Of a stretch of 64,000 nt of DNA, positions 27,107 through 35,468 are shown in pieces. Within the stretch, counting starts at the first letter, position 1; each line of letters starts with the position of its first letter. Both the position numbers and the translations under genes were made by a program. The notes beneath the pieces are model-generated. The model was not told the DNA's origin and made no database searches. It was given only the letters and a program-made list of their open reading frames with translations. This DNA is from JBGRPZ01 sp041725955 (GTDB lineage Bacteria; Bacteroidota; Bacteroidia; Bacteroidales; JBGRPZ01): positions 1 to 64,000 of the forward strand of contig JBGRQE010000007.1 in assembly GCA_041725955.1 (NCBI GenBank), read 5' to 3'.

Positions 27107-27904
27107 ATGGGGATTACAAATAAGATAAATAATTATTTAAAATACAAAAACAGATCAATCAATAAACATAAGGTGCATTCTCCTTTTGTTTTTCGATTAA
27201 TTACTGAAGTGTTTGAAGATAATAATAAATATAGTGACTATATAAAACTATTAAAGCTACAAAACCAACTTAACACATCTCATCGCCTACTTGAAACATG
27301 CGATTTTGGTTCGAAATCTGGAAATAAAAATTATATTTCTTATTCCGAAAGCGTTGCTACACTGAACAAAAAAAGAAGCTTAAGAAATAAAGATTTATTT
27401 TTAGTTTATAGATTAGTTAAGGATATTGCCCCTCAAAAAATACTTGAATTAGGTACTTCTTTTGGAGTTTCTACATTAGCATTAAAATTAGCAAGTCCAA
27501 AATCTTCAATATATACAATAGAAGGCTGTGCGAACATTGTAGAAATTGCACAAGAATCATTTAAACAATTTAATATTAATGATATTGAAGTAATTAATGG
27601 ATCCTTTGACATAGAAATTCCTCAGTTACTCAATAAAATTCAAGAAGTTGACTTTGTATTAATAGATGGTAACCACAGAAAAGAAGCAACACTAAAATAT
27701 TTTCGTTGCTGCTTAGAACATATAAATGATAATAGTTGTATAATTATCGATGATATTTCCTGGTCGAAGCAAATGAGGGAAGCTTGGATAGAGATTTGTA
27801 AAAACCCAAAAGTAAGTATTACCATCGACTTATTTCATATGGGTATAGTCTTTTTCAGAAAAGGGATTCCTAAACAAAACTTCATACTTAAAGCCGATTA
27901 TTAG
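27107..27904 (+). CDS. Class I SAM-dependent methyltransferase
   Basis: 265 residues. An N-terminal helical part (about 1-95) is followed by a Rossmann methyltransferase domain: ILELGTSFGVSTLALKLA (motif I), YTIEGCANIVEIA, DFVLIDGNHRKEAT and IIIDDISWS. This resembles the methyltransferase family 24/OMT-like group. The substrate is unknown. No signal peptide, cytoplasmic. It starts 1 nt after the previous stop and sits 48 nt before an ABC ATPase gene, so it is in the middle of a likely operon. Confidence 0.8.
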   Translation: MGITNKINNYLKYKNRSINKHKVHSPFVFRLITEVFEDNNKYSDYIKLLKLQNQLNTSHRLLETCDFGSKSGNKNYISYSESVATLNKKRSLRNKDLFLVYRLVKDIAPQKILELGTSFGVSTLALKLASPKSSIYTIEGCANIVEIAQESFKQFNINDIEVINGSFDIEIPQLLNKIQEVDFVLIDGNHRKEATLKYFRCCLEHINDNSCIIIDDISWSKQMREAWIEICKNPKVSITIDLFHMGIVFFRKGIPKQNFILKADY

Positions 27905-27952
27905 TACATTATTTACAATTAACATCTATCTTAGAAACAAATTTCTTAAAAT

Positions 27953-28672
27953 ATGACTAACAATGAAGTAATCCGCTTAGAATCAATTGTTAGAAACTTT
28001 AAAGTAGGTTCGGAAATTGTACGAGCGCTACGCTCAGTTTCTCTCAGTATTAAAAAAAATGAATTTGTTGCATTGATGGGCCCTTCAGGATCTGGTAAAT
28101 CCACATTAATGAATCTTTTAGGATGCTTAGACACTCCTTCATCAGGAGAATATTTTCTAAACGACAAAGACGTTAGCTCCCTAAATGATAATCAGTTGGC
28201 CGAAATCAGAAATCTTGAAATCGGATTTATCTTCCAAACATTTAATCTTCTGCCAAGATCTACTGCACTAGAAAATGTGATGCTACCTCTAATTTATGCT
28301 GGTATAGGAAAAGATGAAAGAAAAAAGATTGCCGAAAAAACATTAATGGAAGTTGGCCTGGGAGATAGAATGGAACATAAACCAAACGAACTATCCGGAG
28401 GTCAAAGACAAAGAGTAGCTGTTGCACGTGCATTGGTTAACAAACCTTCATTAATTTTAGCCGATGAGCCTACAGGAAATTTAGATACAAAAACATCAGT
28501 GGAAATCATGGGTCTAATGGAAGAAATCCACAAAGCAGGTAATACAATTGTTCTTGTAACCCATGAAGAAGATATTGCTTTGCATGCCCATAGAATCATC
28601 CGATTGAGAGATGGAATCATTGAATCTGATGAAAAAAACAAAAATATAGTAACTGTTTCACAATATTCTTAA
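27953..28672 (+). CDS. ABC transporter ATP-binding protein, LolD/MacB type
   Basis: 239 residues. Walker A GPSGSGKST, Q-loop GFIFQTFNLLPR, signature LSGGQRQRVAVARAL, Walker B LILADEPTGNLD and the switch His (VTHEEDI) are all present. The FQTFNLLP and EPTGNLDT patterns are typical of the LolD/MacB/FtsE group, which powers mechanotransmission permeases acting on lipoproteins or envelope substrates rather than classic import. The permease partner is not adjacent, so it must be encoded elsewhere. Cytoplasmic face of the inner membrane. Confidence 0.88.
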   Translation: MTNNEVIRLESIVRNFKVGSEIVRALRSVSLSIKKNEFVALMGPSGSGKSTLMNLLGCLDTPSSGEYFLNDKDVSSLNDNQLAEIRNLEIGFIFQTFNLLPRSTALENVMLPLIYAGIGKDERKKIAEKTLMEVGLGDRMEHKPNELSGGQRQRVAVARALVNKPSLILADEPTGNLDTKTSVEIMGLMEEIHKAGNTIVLVTHEEDIALHAHRIIRLRDGIIESDEKNKNIVTVSQYS

Positions 28673-28716
28673 ATAAAACTATTTATCATTAACAACACTT
28701 TAATCTAATATACAAT

Positions 28717-29280
28717 ATGAGTTCAGACTGGAAAGTTTATACAAAAACAGGAGATAAAGGGACTACTGCTCTGATTGGCGGAACAAGAGTACCTAAGTAT
28801 CACCAAAGAATTGAAGCCTATGGTACTGTTGATGAACTCAATTCCTATATAGGTTTGATTAGAGACTCTGTCTCAAATCAATCTGTAAAAGAAGAACTAT
28901 TAGAGATTCAAGATAGGTTGTTTACTTTAGAATCGTTGCTAGCAACAGATCCTAAGGCTATAATAGGAAAAAAATTACCCAAAATAGAACAGGATAATGT
29001 TACTTATTTGGAAAAGGCTATAGATAAAATGAACGAAGACATACCTGAGCTTAATTCATTTGTCTTACCTGGAGGAAATATAGTTTCTTCCCATTGCCAT
29101 GTTGCAAGGTGTATTTGCCGACGTTCTGAGAGAATAGTTGTTCAGCTTGCGGAAGAATTTGAAGTAGATCCGTTCTGCAGACAATATTTAAATCGCTTAT
29201 CCGATTATTTATTTGTTTTGGCAAGAAAAATCATATATGACAATGGAGACCAAGAAATAGCATGGAATCCGCGAGTGTAA
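28717..29280 (+). CDS. Cob(I)yrinic acid a,c-diamide adenosyltransferase (PduO type)
   Basis: 187 residues, the full PduO-type length. It transfers the adenosyl group of ATP to Co(I) corrinoid to make adenosylcobalamin. Motifs: the ATP-binding N-terminus YTKTGDKGTTALIGGTRV, VDELNSYIGL, FVLPGGN, and the helix ARCICRRSERIVVQL with the Arg pair, followed by LNRLSDYLFVLAR. The product probably serves B12-dependent enzymes such as methylmalonyl-CoA mutase, not encoded here. It follows the ABC ATPase by 44 nt. Confidence 0.93.
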   Translation: MSSDWKVYTKTGDKGTTALIGGTRVPKYHQRIEAYGTVDELNSYIGLIRDSVSNQSVKEELLEIQDRLFTLESLLATDPKAIIGKKLPKIEQDNVTYLEKAIDKMNEDIPELNSFVLPGGNIVSSHCHVARCICRRSERIVVQLAEEFEVDPFCRQYLNRLSDYLFVLARKIIYDNGDQEIAWNPRV

Positions 29281-29293
29281 AAGCAAAAATATC

Positions 29294-29323
29294 TTGATTT
29301 TTTAAGCAAATCTGTTATTTTTG
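29294..29323 (+). promoter_or_regulatory. Promoter of the DUF2795 gene
   Basis: TTG at 29294-29296, exactly 19 nt, TATTTTTG at 29316-29323. Start expected near 29330, giving a leader of about 23 nt. Confidence 0.7.
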
Positions 29324-29352
29324 CACCACATTAACCATTAATATTACCTAAA

Positions 29353-29574
29353 ATGTATTGGACATTAGAACTAGCTTCGAAACTAGAGGATGCTCCTTGG
29401 CCTTGTACCAAAGAAGAACTGATCGATTACAGTGTCCGCTCTGGGGCTCCGCAAGAAGTTATCGAAAATCTTCGTGAAATAGAAGACGAAGGTGAAATTT
29501 ATGAAGGCATCGAAGATATTTGGCCTGATTACCCCAGTAAAGAAGATTTTTTCTTTCATGAGGACGAATACTAA
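29353..29574 (+). CDS. DUF2795 family small acidic protein
   Basis: 73 residues matching the small Bacteroidota DUF2795 protein: MYWTLELASKLEDAPWPCTK, then a helix RSGAPQEVIENLREIED, and a very acidic C-terminus ending FFFHEDEY. The family is widespread and short; its function is not established. Its own promoter at 29294-29323 shows it is expressed separately from the cobalamin gene upstream. Cytoplasmic, no signal. Confidence 0.85.
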   Translation: MYWTLELASKLEDAPWPCTKEELIDYSVRSGAPQEVIENLREIEDEGEIYEGIEDIWPDYPSKEDFFFHEDEY

Positions 29575-29604
29575 AACTGGAAAATTTAAAAGGAAATTTA
29601 TTTA

Positions 29605-29650
29605 AGAGGTTGTCCCTTTATTTACAATACTAGACAACCTCTAATAATTT
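29605..29650 (+). terminator. Hairpin after the DUF2795 gene
   Basis: Perfect 10-bp stem AGAGGTTGTC (29605-29614) / GACAACCTCT (29633-29642) with an 18-nt loop. The T tract is poor. It lies between convergent genes. Confidence 0.6.
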
Positions 29651-29690
29651 CTTCATTTTATGCTAACTGAAGAATTAAGAATATCTGTTT

Positions 29691-30260
29691 TTATTCACTT
29701 TGCTCTTCACTTTCTTCGATACTATTTTCGAAAATAGAAAAATGCACTTTCCCATATTTACGGATCTCATGAAAATAGGGAAGATGAGAGAAGTCTTTGT
29801 CTTTTGAGTGCTCTAGGATTAGCCACGAATTTTCTTTCAATAACTTTTTCTCAATTACTTGTGTATATATTTGCTCATATTCCTCTTGTGTCAAAACAAA
29901 AGGAGGATCGGCAAAAACAATATCAAACGAACGTCTACAACTACCAAGAAACTTAAAAACGTCTGTTTTTAAAACTTGAATATTTGTAATATCAAGTATT
30001 TTAGAGTTGCTTTTTATTGAATCAACACAAAGTGCATTCTTTTCTACACAGATCACCTGATTTGCTCCTCTACTTACAAACTCAAAACTAATTGCACCTG
30101 TTCCTGAGAATAAATCAAGAACATCCATTTCGTCAATATAAAAGTTAGAGTTTAAAATATTAAATAAAGCTTCTCTTGCCATATCAGTTGTTGGTCTGAC
30201 AGGTAAATCTTTTGGCAATTTCAGTACCCTACCTTTATAATTTCCACTTACAATCCTCAC
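29691..30260 (-). CDS. rsmD: 16S rRNA (guanine966-N2)-methyltransferase RsmD
   Basis: 189 residues, the usual RsmD length; it methylates G966 of 16S rRNA during 30S assembly. Signatures: MRIVSGNYKGRVLKLP, VRPTTDMAREALFNIL, the SAM motif VLDLFSGTGAISFEFVSRGA and the catalytic FADPPF. The start codon is GTG at 30260, giving the family's typical MRIVSG start. It is downstream of a DUF3822 gene (29-nt gap), an arrangement common in Bacteroidota. A terminal Glu-rich tail (SIEESEEQSE) is unremarkable. Confidence 0.94.
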   Translation of the reverse strand: MRIVSGNYKGRVLKLPKDLPVRPTTDMAREALFNILNSNFYIDEMDVLDLFSGTGAISFEFVSRGANQVICVEKNALCVDSIKSNSKILDITNIQVLKTDVFKFLGSCRRSFDIVFADPPFVLTQEEYEQIYTQVIEKKLLKENSWLILEHSKDKDFSHLPYFHEIRKYGKVHFSIFENSIEESEEQSE

Positions 30261-30289
30261 GATAATTTATTTTTATTGTTTCTTATAAA

Positions 30290-31153
30290 TCAACCACAAA
30301 AGAACGAATAATATCGATGTTCTGATAATTGATCGAATATATAACTTAACTTCATATTTGAAGCCAAACGTATAAAAGATAAATTTCGAACGTATCGGTA
30401 GGTTTTTCGGTATAAGTCAGACTGCCGCTCTATCTTACCTAGAAAGGTAACTCCGACATGCTCTGGCTTCAAATTTAATTGATGATATACATTCATCAGA
30501 AAATAAATAAAGTCTTCGGCAGTTTTAAACTGAAATTGATTATACATCTTAAATCTGTATTGGTCAAAAACAAATATATCGAAATGATTCTCATCGATAT
30601 GCAAATAAACCATACTCTCGCTTCCCCGATTTATAAAATCAACATGCAAATGATACAATAGAAGAGAGTTAAAATGTTGTATGTCAATTTTTGAATCTGT
30701 CCAAATCTCTTTTAATGTATTTTTAACCTGAGATGCTACAGTAAAAAAATTATATACTCCTAAATTATTTAAATCATCCTTTTCTAAATGCCTAAACGGA
30801 GCAAGTTCTAAATTGAACATATAATGCTTCAATTCATTTTCAGACATATTTAAAGCCTTTGGACAAAAAATATTATCCGCCTCAGTACAAACCCAGACAA
30901 CTTCACCAAACCGCTCCTTCAACCACTGTTTTTGTACTGTAATTTCTTTTAACAGATCTACTGCTAGCGAACCTTGTCCGTTCTTTTTATCAAACTGATA
31001 ATATTCGAAGCCCACATATCTAGACTCCTCTAAATTTTTAACAGAAAAAGAAAATCCATCCGGGAATGCCCGAATGGATAATCGATTATTGAAAATAGTA
31101 TTGTGATCAAAATTTCTGTCAAAAAGCGATATGATTGGTTTGGTAAGTATCAT
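30290..31153 (-). CDS. DUF3822 family protein
   Basis: 287 residues of the Bacteroidota-specific DUF3822 family, recognised by position next to rsmD and by the fold pattern: alternating strands with LSIRAFPDGFSFSVKN, a mid-region HLHVDFINRGSESMVYLHID, and FDIFVFDQYRFKMYNQF. The two-lobe pattern is reminiscent of actin-like ATPases, though no phosphate motif can be read with confidence. Function unknown. It is in a minus-strand operon with the gene at 31172 and rsmD. Confidence 0.8.
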   Translation of the reverse strand: MILTKPIISLFDRNFDHNTIFNNRLSIRAFPDGFSFSVKNLEESRYVGFEYYQFDKKNGQGSLAVDLLKEITVQKQWLKERFGEVVWVCTEADNIFCPKALNMSENELKHYMFNLELAPFRHLEKDDLNNLGVYNFFTVASQVKNTLKEIWTDSKIDIQHFNSLLLYHLHVDFINRGSESMVYLHIDENHFDIFVFDQYRFKMYNQFQFKTAEDFIYFLMNVYHQLNLKPEHVGVTFLGKIERQSDLYRKTYRYVRNLSFIRLASNMKLSYIFDQLSEHRYYSFFCG

Positions 31154-31171
31154 AAGCTAATTGTAAATTTC

Positions 31172-31768
31172 TTACTCCCAGTTTCCGTCTGTTGAAGGCT
31201 CTGTACGAGACCCTACTTTCATACCAGGAAATTTTTCAATTTGTTCTTCACGGGCGGTGATATTAATAATGTCTTGCTCATCTAATCCATTCAAATAAGA
31301 AGAAAATGGAGCTTTTGCCTCAAAAACATTAAGTCTAACACCACTACGTTTAACAGTACCTGCATAAAGCTCAAATTGTTCATTCCCACTATTAGGAATA
31401 AAACGAATATCTGAAGCATTAACATTAGCACGACGAGAAAAAACAGAATCAGCTGCCTTAATAAAAGCAACGGTATCTCTAATCTTTCTCATAAAGGTAG
31501 TATCTGTTGGATCTGGAACAATATTCACAACAGGAATCATACCTGTATTCAAGAAGTTAATCAAGGTATCAAAGTTTCCTGTATATTTTCCGTTGATACT
31601 TTTGTAAAGCCCCTCCGCAGTACGAATATCTTTTAATCTTTGAATTACCTGCGATTCTATCTGTTTTTTATCTCTTTTAAATTCAATTGGATGTTGAATG
31701 CTGCGATATACGAAGTAAGCCAAACCCACAACAATAATAGCCAATGCAATTTTGATAAGGTGTTTCAT
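31172..31768 (-). CDS. Membrane-anchored hypothetical protein
   Basis: 198 residues. One transmembrane segment (about 5-23, IKIALAIIVVGLAYFVYRS) followed by a helix and an extracytoplasmic domain. The motif VIQRLKDIRTAEGLYKSING resembles pilin-like or pseudopilin N-terminal helices, but no cleavage signal was recognised. The protein ends with GSRTEPSTDGNWE. Function unknown. It is first in the operon with the DUF3822 gene (18-nt gap). Confidence 0.6.
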   Translation of the reverse strand: MKHLIKIALAIIVVGLAYFVYRSIQHPIEFKRDKKQIESQVIQRLKDIRTAEGLYKSINGKYTGNFDTLINFLNTGMIPVVNIVPDPTDTTFMRKIRDTVAFIKAADSVFSRRANVNASDIRFIPNSGNEQFELYAGTVKRSGVRLNVFEAKAPFSSYLNGLDEQDIINITAREEQIEKFPGMKVGSRTEPSTDGNWE

Positions 31769-31999
31769 GATAGTCTAATTTTTATGCCTTGCAAATTTAT
31801 TATTATTTTTGAAAAAATCTCCCCTAGCCTCCCCAAATTCAATTTCATAAGAAGAACATGCCCAGCTTTTTTGCCGGCTAGAAAAGCTAAACATATGTTT
31901 AACCTATATAATAACTCTTAATTTCCTCAATTTTGTGCAAAATGCAATATTTTTTTATTCCTTGAAAAAATGAACTTAATTTTTAATTATTATGAATTG

Positions 32000-32470
32000 C
32001 TAATTTTCACCTATTCTTTTATCCATTTCTTCAAACCTTGGTAAGTTTTTCAAGAACTGAAACCTCGATTTGGCATAGTCTATATAGCAAGTATAGGTTT
32101 GTAATCCATTTGTAACCACTAAATAAGGAACCCGCAAAGCCATATTATAACGAGCAATTTGTTCAAAAACAGCATGAGTAATTTTAACTTTTGCTGCTTT
32201 ACATTCAACAATACATAATGCATCGCCTGTAGAACTATAAATCACTATATCTGTTCTTCTAAACATAGTGTTTACCTTGATTCCTTTTTCTAAAGACAAA
32301 AGGCCACTAGGTACTCCCCTGAAATGGATCAGAAAATATATAAAATTTTGCCTAACCCATTCCTCTGGAGTTAACAAAAGATATTTTTTACGTATCGCAT
32401 CAAATACATACTTCTTTGAATTTAGCTCTTTGATTTTTAACTTACAATTAGGCAAATTAAGTTTATGCAT
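32000..32470 (-). CDS. Type I restriction enzyme R N-terminal-like PD-(D/E)XK domain protein
   Basis: 156 residues from the family start MHKLNLPNCKLKI; a longer frame to 32527 adds an unusual 19-residue tail and is less likely. This is the small HSDR_N_2-type protein that Bacteroidota carry outside any restriction system. The nuclease core can be read as RTDIVIY (Asp), then CIVECKAAK (E-x-K). Motor and specificity subunits are absent, so restriction is not implied; a role in DNA transactions is inferred only. It is divergently oriented with AMP nucleosidase. Confidence 0.72.
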   Translation of the reverse strand: MHKLNLPNCKLKIKELNSKKYVFDAIRKKYLLLTPEEWVRQNFIYFLIHFRGVPSGLLSLEKGIKVNTMFRRTDIVIYSSTGDALCIVECKAAKVKITHAVFEQIARYNMALRVPYLVVTNGLQTYTCYIDYAKSRFQFLKNLPRFEEMDKRIGEN

Positions 32471-32547
32471 ACTGCTTTGTTTAGGAACAAAAATAGAAAA
32501 TAAACCCATTTTTTTTGAGTTAATCATTTAAAATTAAATCCACGCCC

Positions 32548-33318
32548 ATGAAGACAAAAAAAGACATTGTTGATAATTGGCTACCTCGTTATACGGGAAT
32601 GCACTTAGAAGATTTTGGCTCATGTATTTTGCTTACAAACTTTCAACAATATGTTGAGCTTTTCGCAAAATGGAATAATGTTGAAGTAGAAGGAAAAGAT
32701 CGGCCAATGACTTGCGCCACTGCTAATGACATAACTATAATTAACTTTGGTATGGGTAGCCCTAATGCTGCTACAATTATGGATTTGTTAAGTTCTATAA
32801 AACCCAAAGCAGCATTATTCCTTGGAAAATGCGGGGGGCTAAAACGTAAAAATAAATTAGGAGATTTAATCCTTCCTATTGCTGCAATTAGAGGAGAAGG
32901 AACTTCTAACGATTATATTCATCCTCTGGTTCCTGCACTTCCTGCATTTAATCTGCAAAAGGCAATATCTCATGCCATAAGAGCAAGAAAACGTGACTAT
33001 TGGACAGGAACAGTTTACACTACCAATAGAAGAGTTTGGGAATACGATAAAGATTTCAAAGAAATATTAAGAGCCACTAGAAGTATGGCTATTGATATGG
33101 AAACTGCGACTATCTTCTCTGTAGGATTTGTAAACGAAATTCCTACTGGAGCTTTATTACTGGTTTCTGACCAACCTATGATTTCTGAAGGGGTAAAAAC
33201 AGAAAATAGTGACAAAAAAGTTAGTTCTTTACATGTAGAAGAACATCTTCGATTAGGGATTGAATCGCTGAACAAAATTATAGAAAACGGAAATACAGTA
33301 AAACATCTGAAATTCTAA
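32548..33318 (+). CDS. amn: AMP nucleosidase (short form)
   Basis: 256 residues, the short Bacteroidota form lacking the E. coli N-terminal domain. It hydrolyses AMP to adenine and ribose 5-phosphate, helping to set the adenylate pool. The phosphorylase-like fold is clear: INFGMGSPNAATIMDLLS, LFLGKCGGLK, RGEGTSNDYI and the nucleoside-binding region AIDMETATIFSVGFVNEI, with LLVSDQP near the C-terminus. Cytoplasmic. The 3' region carries unusual inverted repeats at 33331-33464. Confidence 0.9.
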   Translation: MKTKKDIVDNWLPRYTGMHLEDFGSCILLTNFQQYVELFAKWNNVEVEGKDRPMTCATANDITIINFGMGSPNAATIMDLLSSIKPKAALFLGKCGGLKRKNKLGDLILPIAAIRGEGTSNDYIHPLVPALPAFNLQKAISHAIRARKRDYWTGTVYTTNRRVWEYDKDFKEILRATRSMAIDMETATIFSVGFVNEIPTGALLLVSDQPMISEGVKTENSDKKVSSLHVEEHLRLGIESLNKIIENGNTVKHLKF

Positions 33319-33330
33319 AAGAGATTATAG

Positions 33331-33464
33331 TGCAACAATTGGGGCTGTTGCAAATTATTTTCTATATAATATTTTAATCACAAGCATCTTTTTTACAGAT
33401 AACAACTTATTATCTGCAGAGATATTAATTCACTCTGTTAATATATTTTTTTGCAACAGCTCCT
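33331..33464 (+). repeat. Compound inverted-repeat region after amn
   Basis: TGCAACA (33331-33337) can pair with TGTTGCA (33346-33352), and the latter with a third copy TGCAACA near 33451-33458 as part of a 13-14-bp inverted repeat (GGGGCTGTTGCAAA / TTTGCAACAGCTCC, one mismatch). Between the outer arms lie two small hairpins, CAGATAA/TTATCTG and CAGAG/CTCTG (about 33396-33440). It may be an alternate-pairing terminator or a degenerate mobile palindrome. Confidence 0.5.
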
Positions 33465-33486
33465 ATTTTTCTCTCGTTGAAGCAAT

Positions 33487-33540
33487 AAAAAAACACCCAT
33501 TACCCACAAAACTTATTATAAGTCAATTCGTGTGTAATGA
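33487..33540 (-). terminator. Putative terminator of the RluA-family gene
   Basis: On the minus strand, CATTACACA (from 33539) pairs with TGTGGGTAATG (to 33498) with a two-base bulge, then GGTG and a run of seven T. Confidence 0.55.
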
Positions 33541-33576
33541 GTATTAAGTTATTTCTTTATCAAAAAGCATTAAACT

Positions 33577-34296
33577 CTAAGCTTTCTCTTCTTTCAAAAC
33601 CGAAGAAAAATAGTCCCACAATGGATCTTGATTTGGAACAGGAGCTTCTACATAAATATCTTTACTGCTTACAGGATGACTAAACCCAAGACTACGAGCA
33701 TGCAAACTAATTGATCCTCCTTTATTACTTCTTGAAAAACCATACTTTAGATCTCCTTTAATAGGACATCCAATAGCTGCTAATTGTGCTCTAATTTGAT
33801 GATGTCTGCCTGTTAGCAATTCTATTTCCAAAAGATAATAATCTTTACTTTTTGCTATTACCTTATAATTCAACTCTGCTTTTTTTGAATTTCTTCTCTC
33901 GCTATTATAAGCTACAGACTTGTTTTTCTCAGGATATCGGATTAGAAAATGCACAAGATTATCTGAATCTTTTGGTGGTGCATTTTTCACAATAGCCCAA
34001 TATTTTTTGGTGATACTCTTATCCTGTATCATTTTATTAAACCGAGGTAAGGCTTTTGAGGTTTTCGAGAAAATCACAGCTCCTCCTACAGGTCTATCCA
34101 AACGATGAACAACTCCTATATATACATTACCTGGTTTATTATATTTCCATTTAACGAAACGCATAACCAGCTCACTTAAAGGCTCATCACCTGTTTTATC
34201 CCCCTGAACTATCTCAGATGGCAACTTATTTACAATGATTACATGATTATCTTCATATAAGATACGATCTGCAACATTCTTGAAATTTTCTTCCAT
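33577..34296 (-). CDS. RluA-family pseudouridine synthase
   Basis: 239 residues. It converts a uridine in RNA to pseudouridine. The catalytic motif is HRLDRPVGGAVIFSKTSKA (Asp in HRLDR), with ELLTGRHHQIRAQLA and GDLKYG completing the family pattern. It lacks the N-terminal S4 domain found in RluD, so it belongs to the short forms whose RNA target is uncertain. It starts 9 nt after panB ends, so the two are co-transcribed. Confidence 0.9.
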   Translation of the reverse strand: MEENFKNVADRILYEDNHVIIVNKLPSEIVQGDKTGDEPLSELVMRFVKWKYNKPGNVYIGVVHRLDRPVGGAVIFSKTSKALPRFNKMIQDKSITKKYWAIVKNAPPKDSDNLVHFLIRYPEKNKSVAYNSERRNSKKAELNYKVIAKSKDYYLLEIELLTGRHHQIRAQLAAIGCPIKGDLKYGFSRSNKGGSISLHARSLGFSHPVSSKDIYVEAPVPNQDPLWDYFSSVLKEEKA

Positions 34297-34305
34297 TACT
34301 TATTA

Positions 34306-35121
34306 TTAATATTGTTCTTTTTCTGAAGGAAAATCATTCGTTTTCACATCATGAATATAAGCCTGCGCAGCACCTGTCATTTCCGCAAATAGATTTAAAT
34401 ATCTACGCAAAAATCTAGGTTGAAAATCTTGTGAAATTCCCATCATATCATGAACAACCAAAACCTGACCATCAGTTTTACTTCCTGCTCCGATTCCTAT
34501 TGTTGGAATAAGCAAACTCTTACTTACTTCTGCTCCCAAGACTGCAGGAATCTTCTCTAAAACTATACTAAAACAACCTGCTTTCTCCAAAAGCAAAGCA
34601 TCTCTTTTTAGTTTAGTTGCTTCATCTACATCTGTAGCTCTAACGACATAGGTACCAAATTTATTAATCGATTGTGGCATTAATCCTAAATGCCCCATTA
34701 TTGGAATTCCTGCAGTTAAAATTCTGTTCACAGACTCTAATATCTCTTGCCCGCCTTCCATCTTGATGGCATCTGCACCTGATTCTTTCATAATACGAAT
34801 TGCAGAACAAAGGGCCTCTTTACTATTTCCCTGATAAGTTCCAAAGGGTAGGTCGACAACTACAAGAGCTCGATTTACTGCTTTTACAACAGATGTAGCA
34901 TGATAAATCATTTGATCTAGTGTTATGGGCAAAGTGGTTTGATTACCTGCCATCACATTTGAAGCTGAATCTCCTACCAAAATTACATCTACACCTGCAT
35001 GATCCAATATTCTAGCCATAGAATAATCATAAGCAGTTAACATAGCTATTTTTTCTCCATTCCTCTTCATCTCTTGAAGAGTATGAGTTGTTATCTTTTT
35101 TTTCTTCTGAGAGCCGTACAT
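34306..35121 (-). CDS. panB: 3-methyl-2-oxobutanoate hydroxymethyltransferase
   Basis: 271 residues, typical for PanB. It adds the hydroxymethyl group of 5,10-methylene-THF to 2-oxoisovalerate to give ketopantoate, the first committed step of pantothenate/CoA synthesis. Signatures: MLTAYDYSMARILDHAGVD, VGDSASNVMAGNQTTLP with the Mg-binding Asp, VDLPFGTY, IKMEGG, MGHLGLMPQS and PTIGIGAG. Cytoplasmic. A -7 element (CAAAATTA at 35165-35172, TAATTTTG on the minus strand) lies about 45 nt upstream. Confidence 0.95.
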   Translation of the reverse strand: MYGSQKKKKITTHTLQEMKRNGEKIAMLTAYDYSMARILDHAGVDVILVGDSASNVMAGNQTTLPITLDQMIYHATSVVKAVNRALVVVDLPFGTYQGNSKEALCSAIRIMKESGADAIKMEGGQEILESVNRILTAGIPIMGHLGLMPQSINKFGTYVVRATDVDEATKLKRDALLLEKAGCFSIVLEKIPAVLGAEVSKSLLIPTIGIGAGSKTDGQVLVVHDMMGISQDFQPRFLRRYLNLFAEMTGAAQAYIHDVKTNDFPSEKEQY

Positions 35122-35314
35122 AGTTTTTATTCTTAATTGGACGGTTTAGATATTTTAAAACGGACAAAATTACCCATTTCAAATGATTGGTTGATAAAAA
35201 TTATGCAAAAAGTTTAATCATTAAGGAAGACTCAAATAAAAACACCTACACTCTATAAACTCACCTACTTAAGTTTACAAAAAAAATGAAGATATTTTAA
35301 CCTAGAATAAATAA

Positions 35315-35330
35315 ATCCAAATATTTGGAT
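35315..35330. promoter_or_regulatory. 16-bp perfect palindrome upstream of a T9SS protein gene
   Basis: ATCCAAATATTTGGAT is a complete 16-bp palindrome, 139 nt upstream of the ATG at 35469 and about 195 nt from panB. Candidate operator; the regulator is unknown. Confidence 0.45.
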
Positions 35331-35393
35331 TACGGTAAGTTAACAAACTAAAGATAAAATTTACTTTAATTAGAAAGTAAATTTCTCTTTTTT

Positions 35394-35423
35394 TTTGAAA
35401 TAAAAAATTATTTGAGATATTTG
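35394..35423 (+). promoter_or_regulatory. Promoter of the lamin-tail T9SS protein gene
   Basis: TTTG (35394-35397), 18 nt, GATATTTG (35416-35423), one base off TAnnTTTG. The leader would be about 40 nt. Confidence 0.5.
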
Positions 35424-35468
35424 CCGCCCCGTAGAGGAAATAGGGAATACAGAAAAAAACAATTAATT

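Noticed and set aside
32000..32470. Type I restriction-modification system
   Set aside because: Only an R-N-terminal-like domain is present; no helicase, specificity or methylase subunit is nearby.
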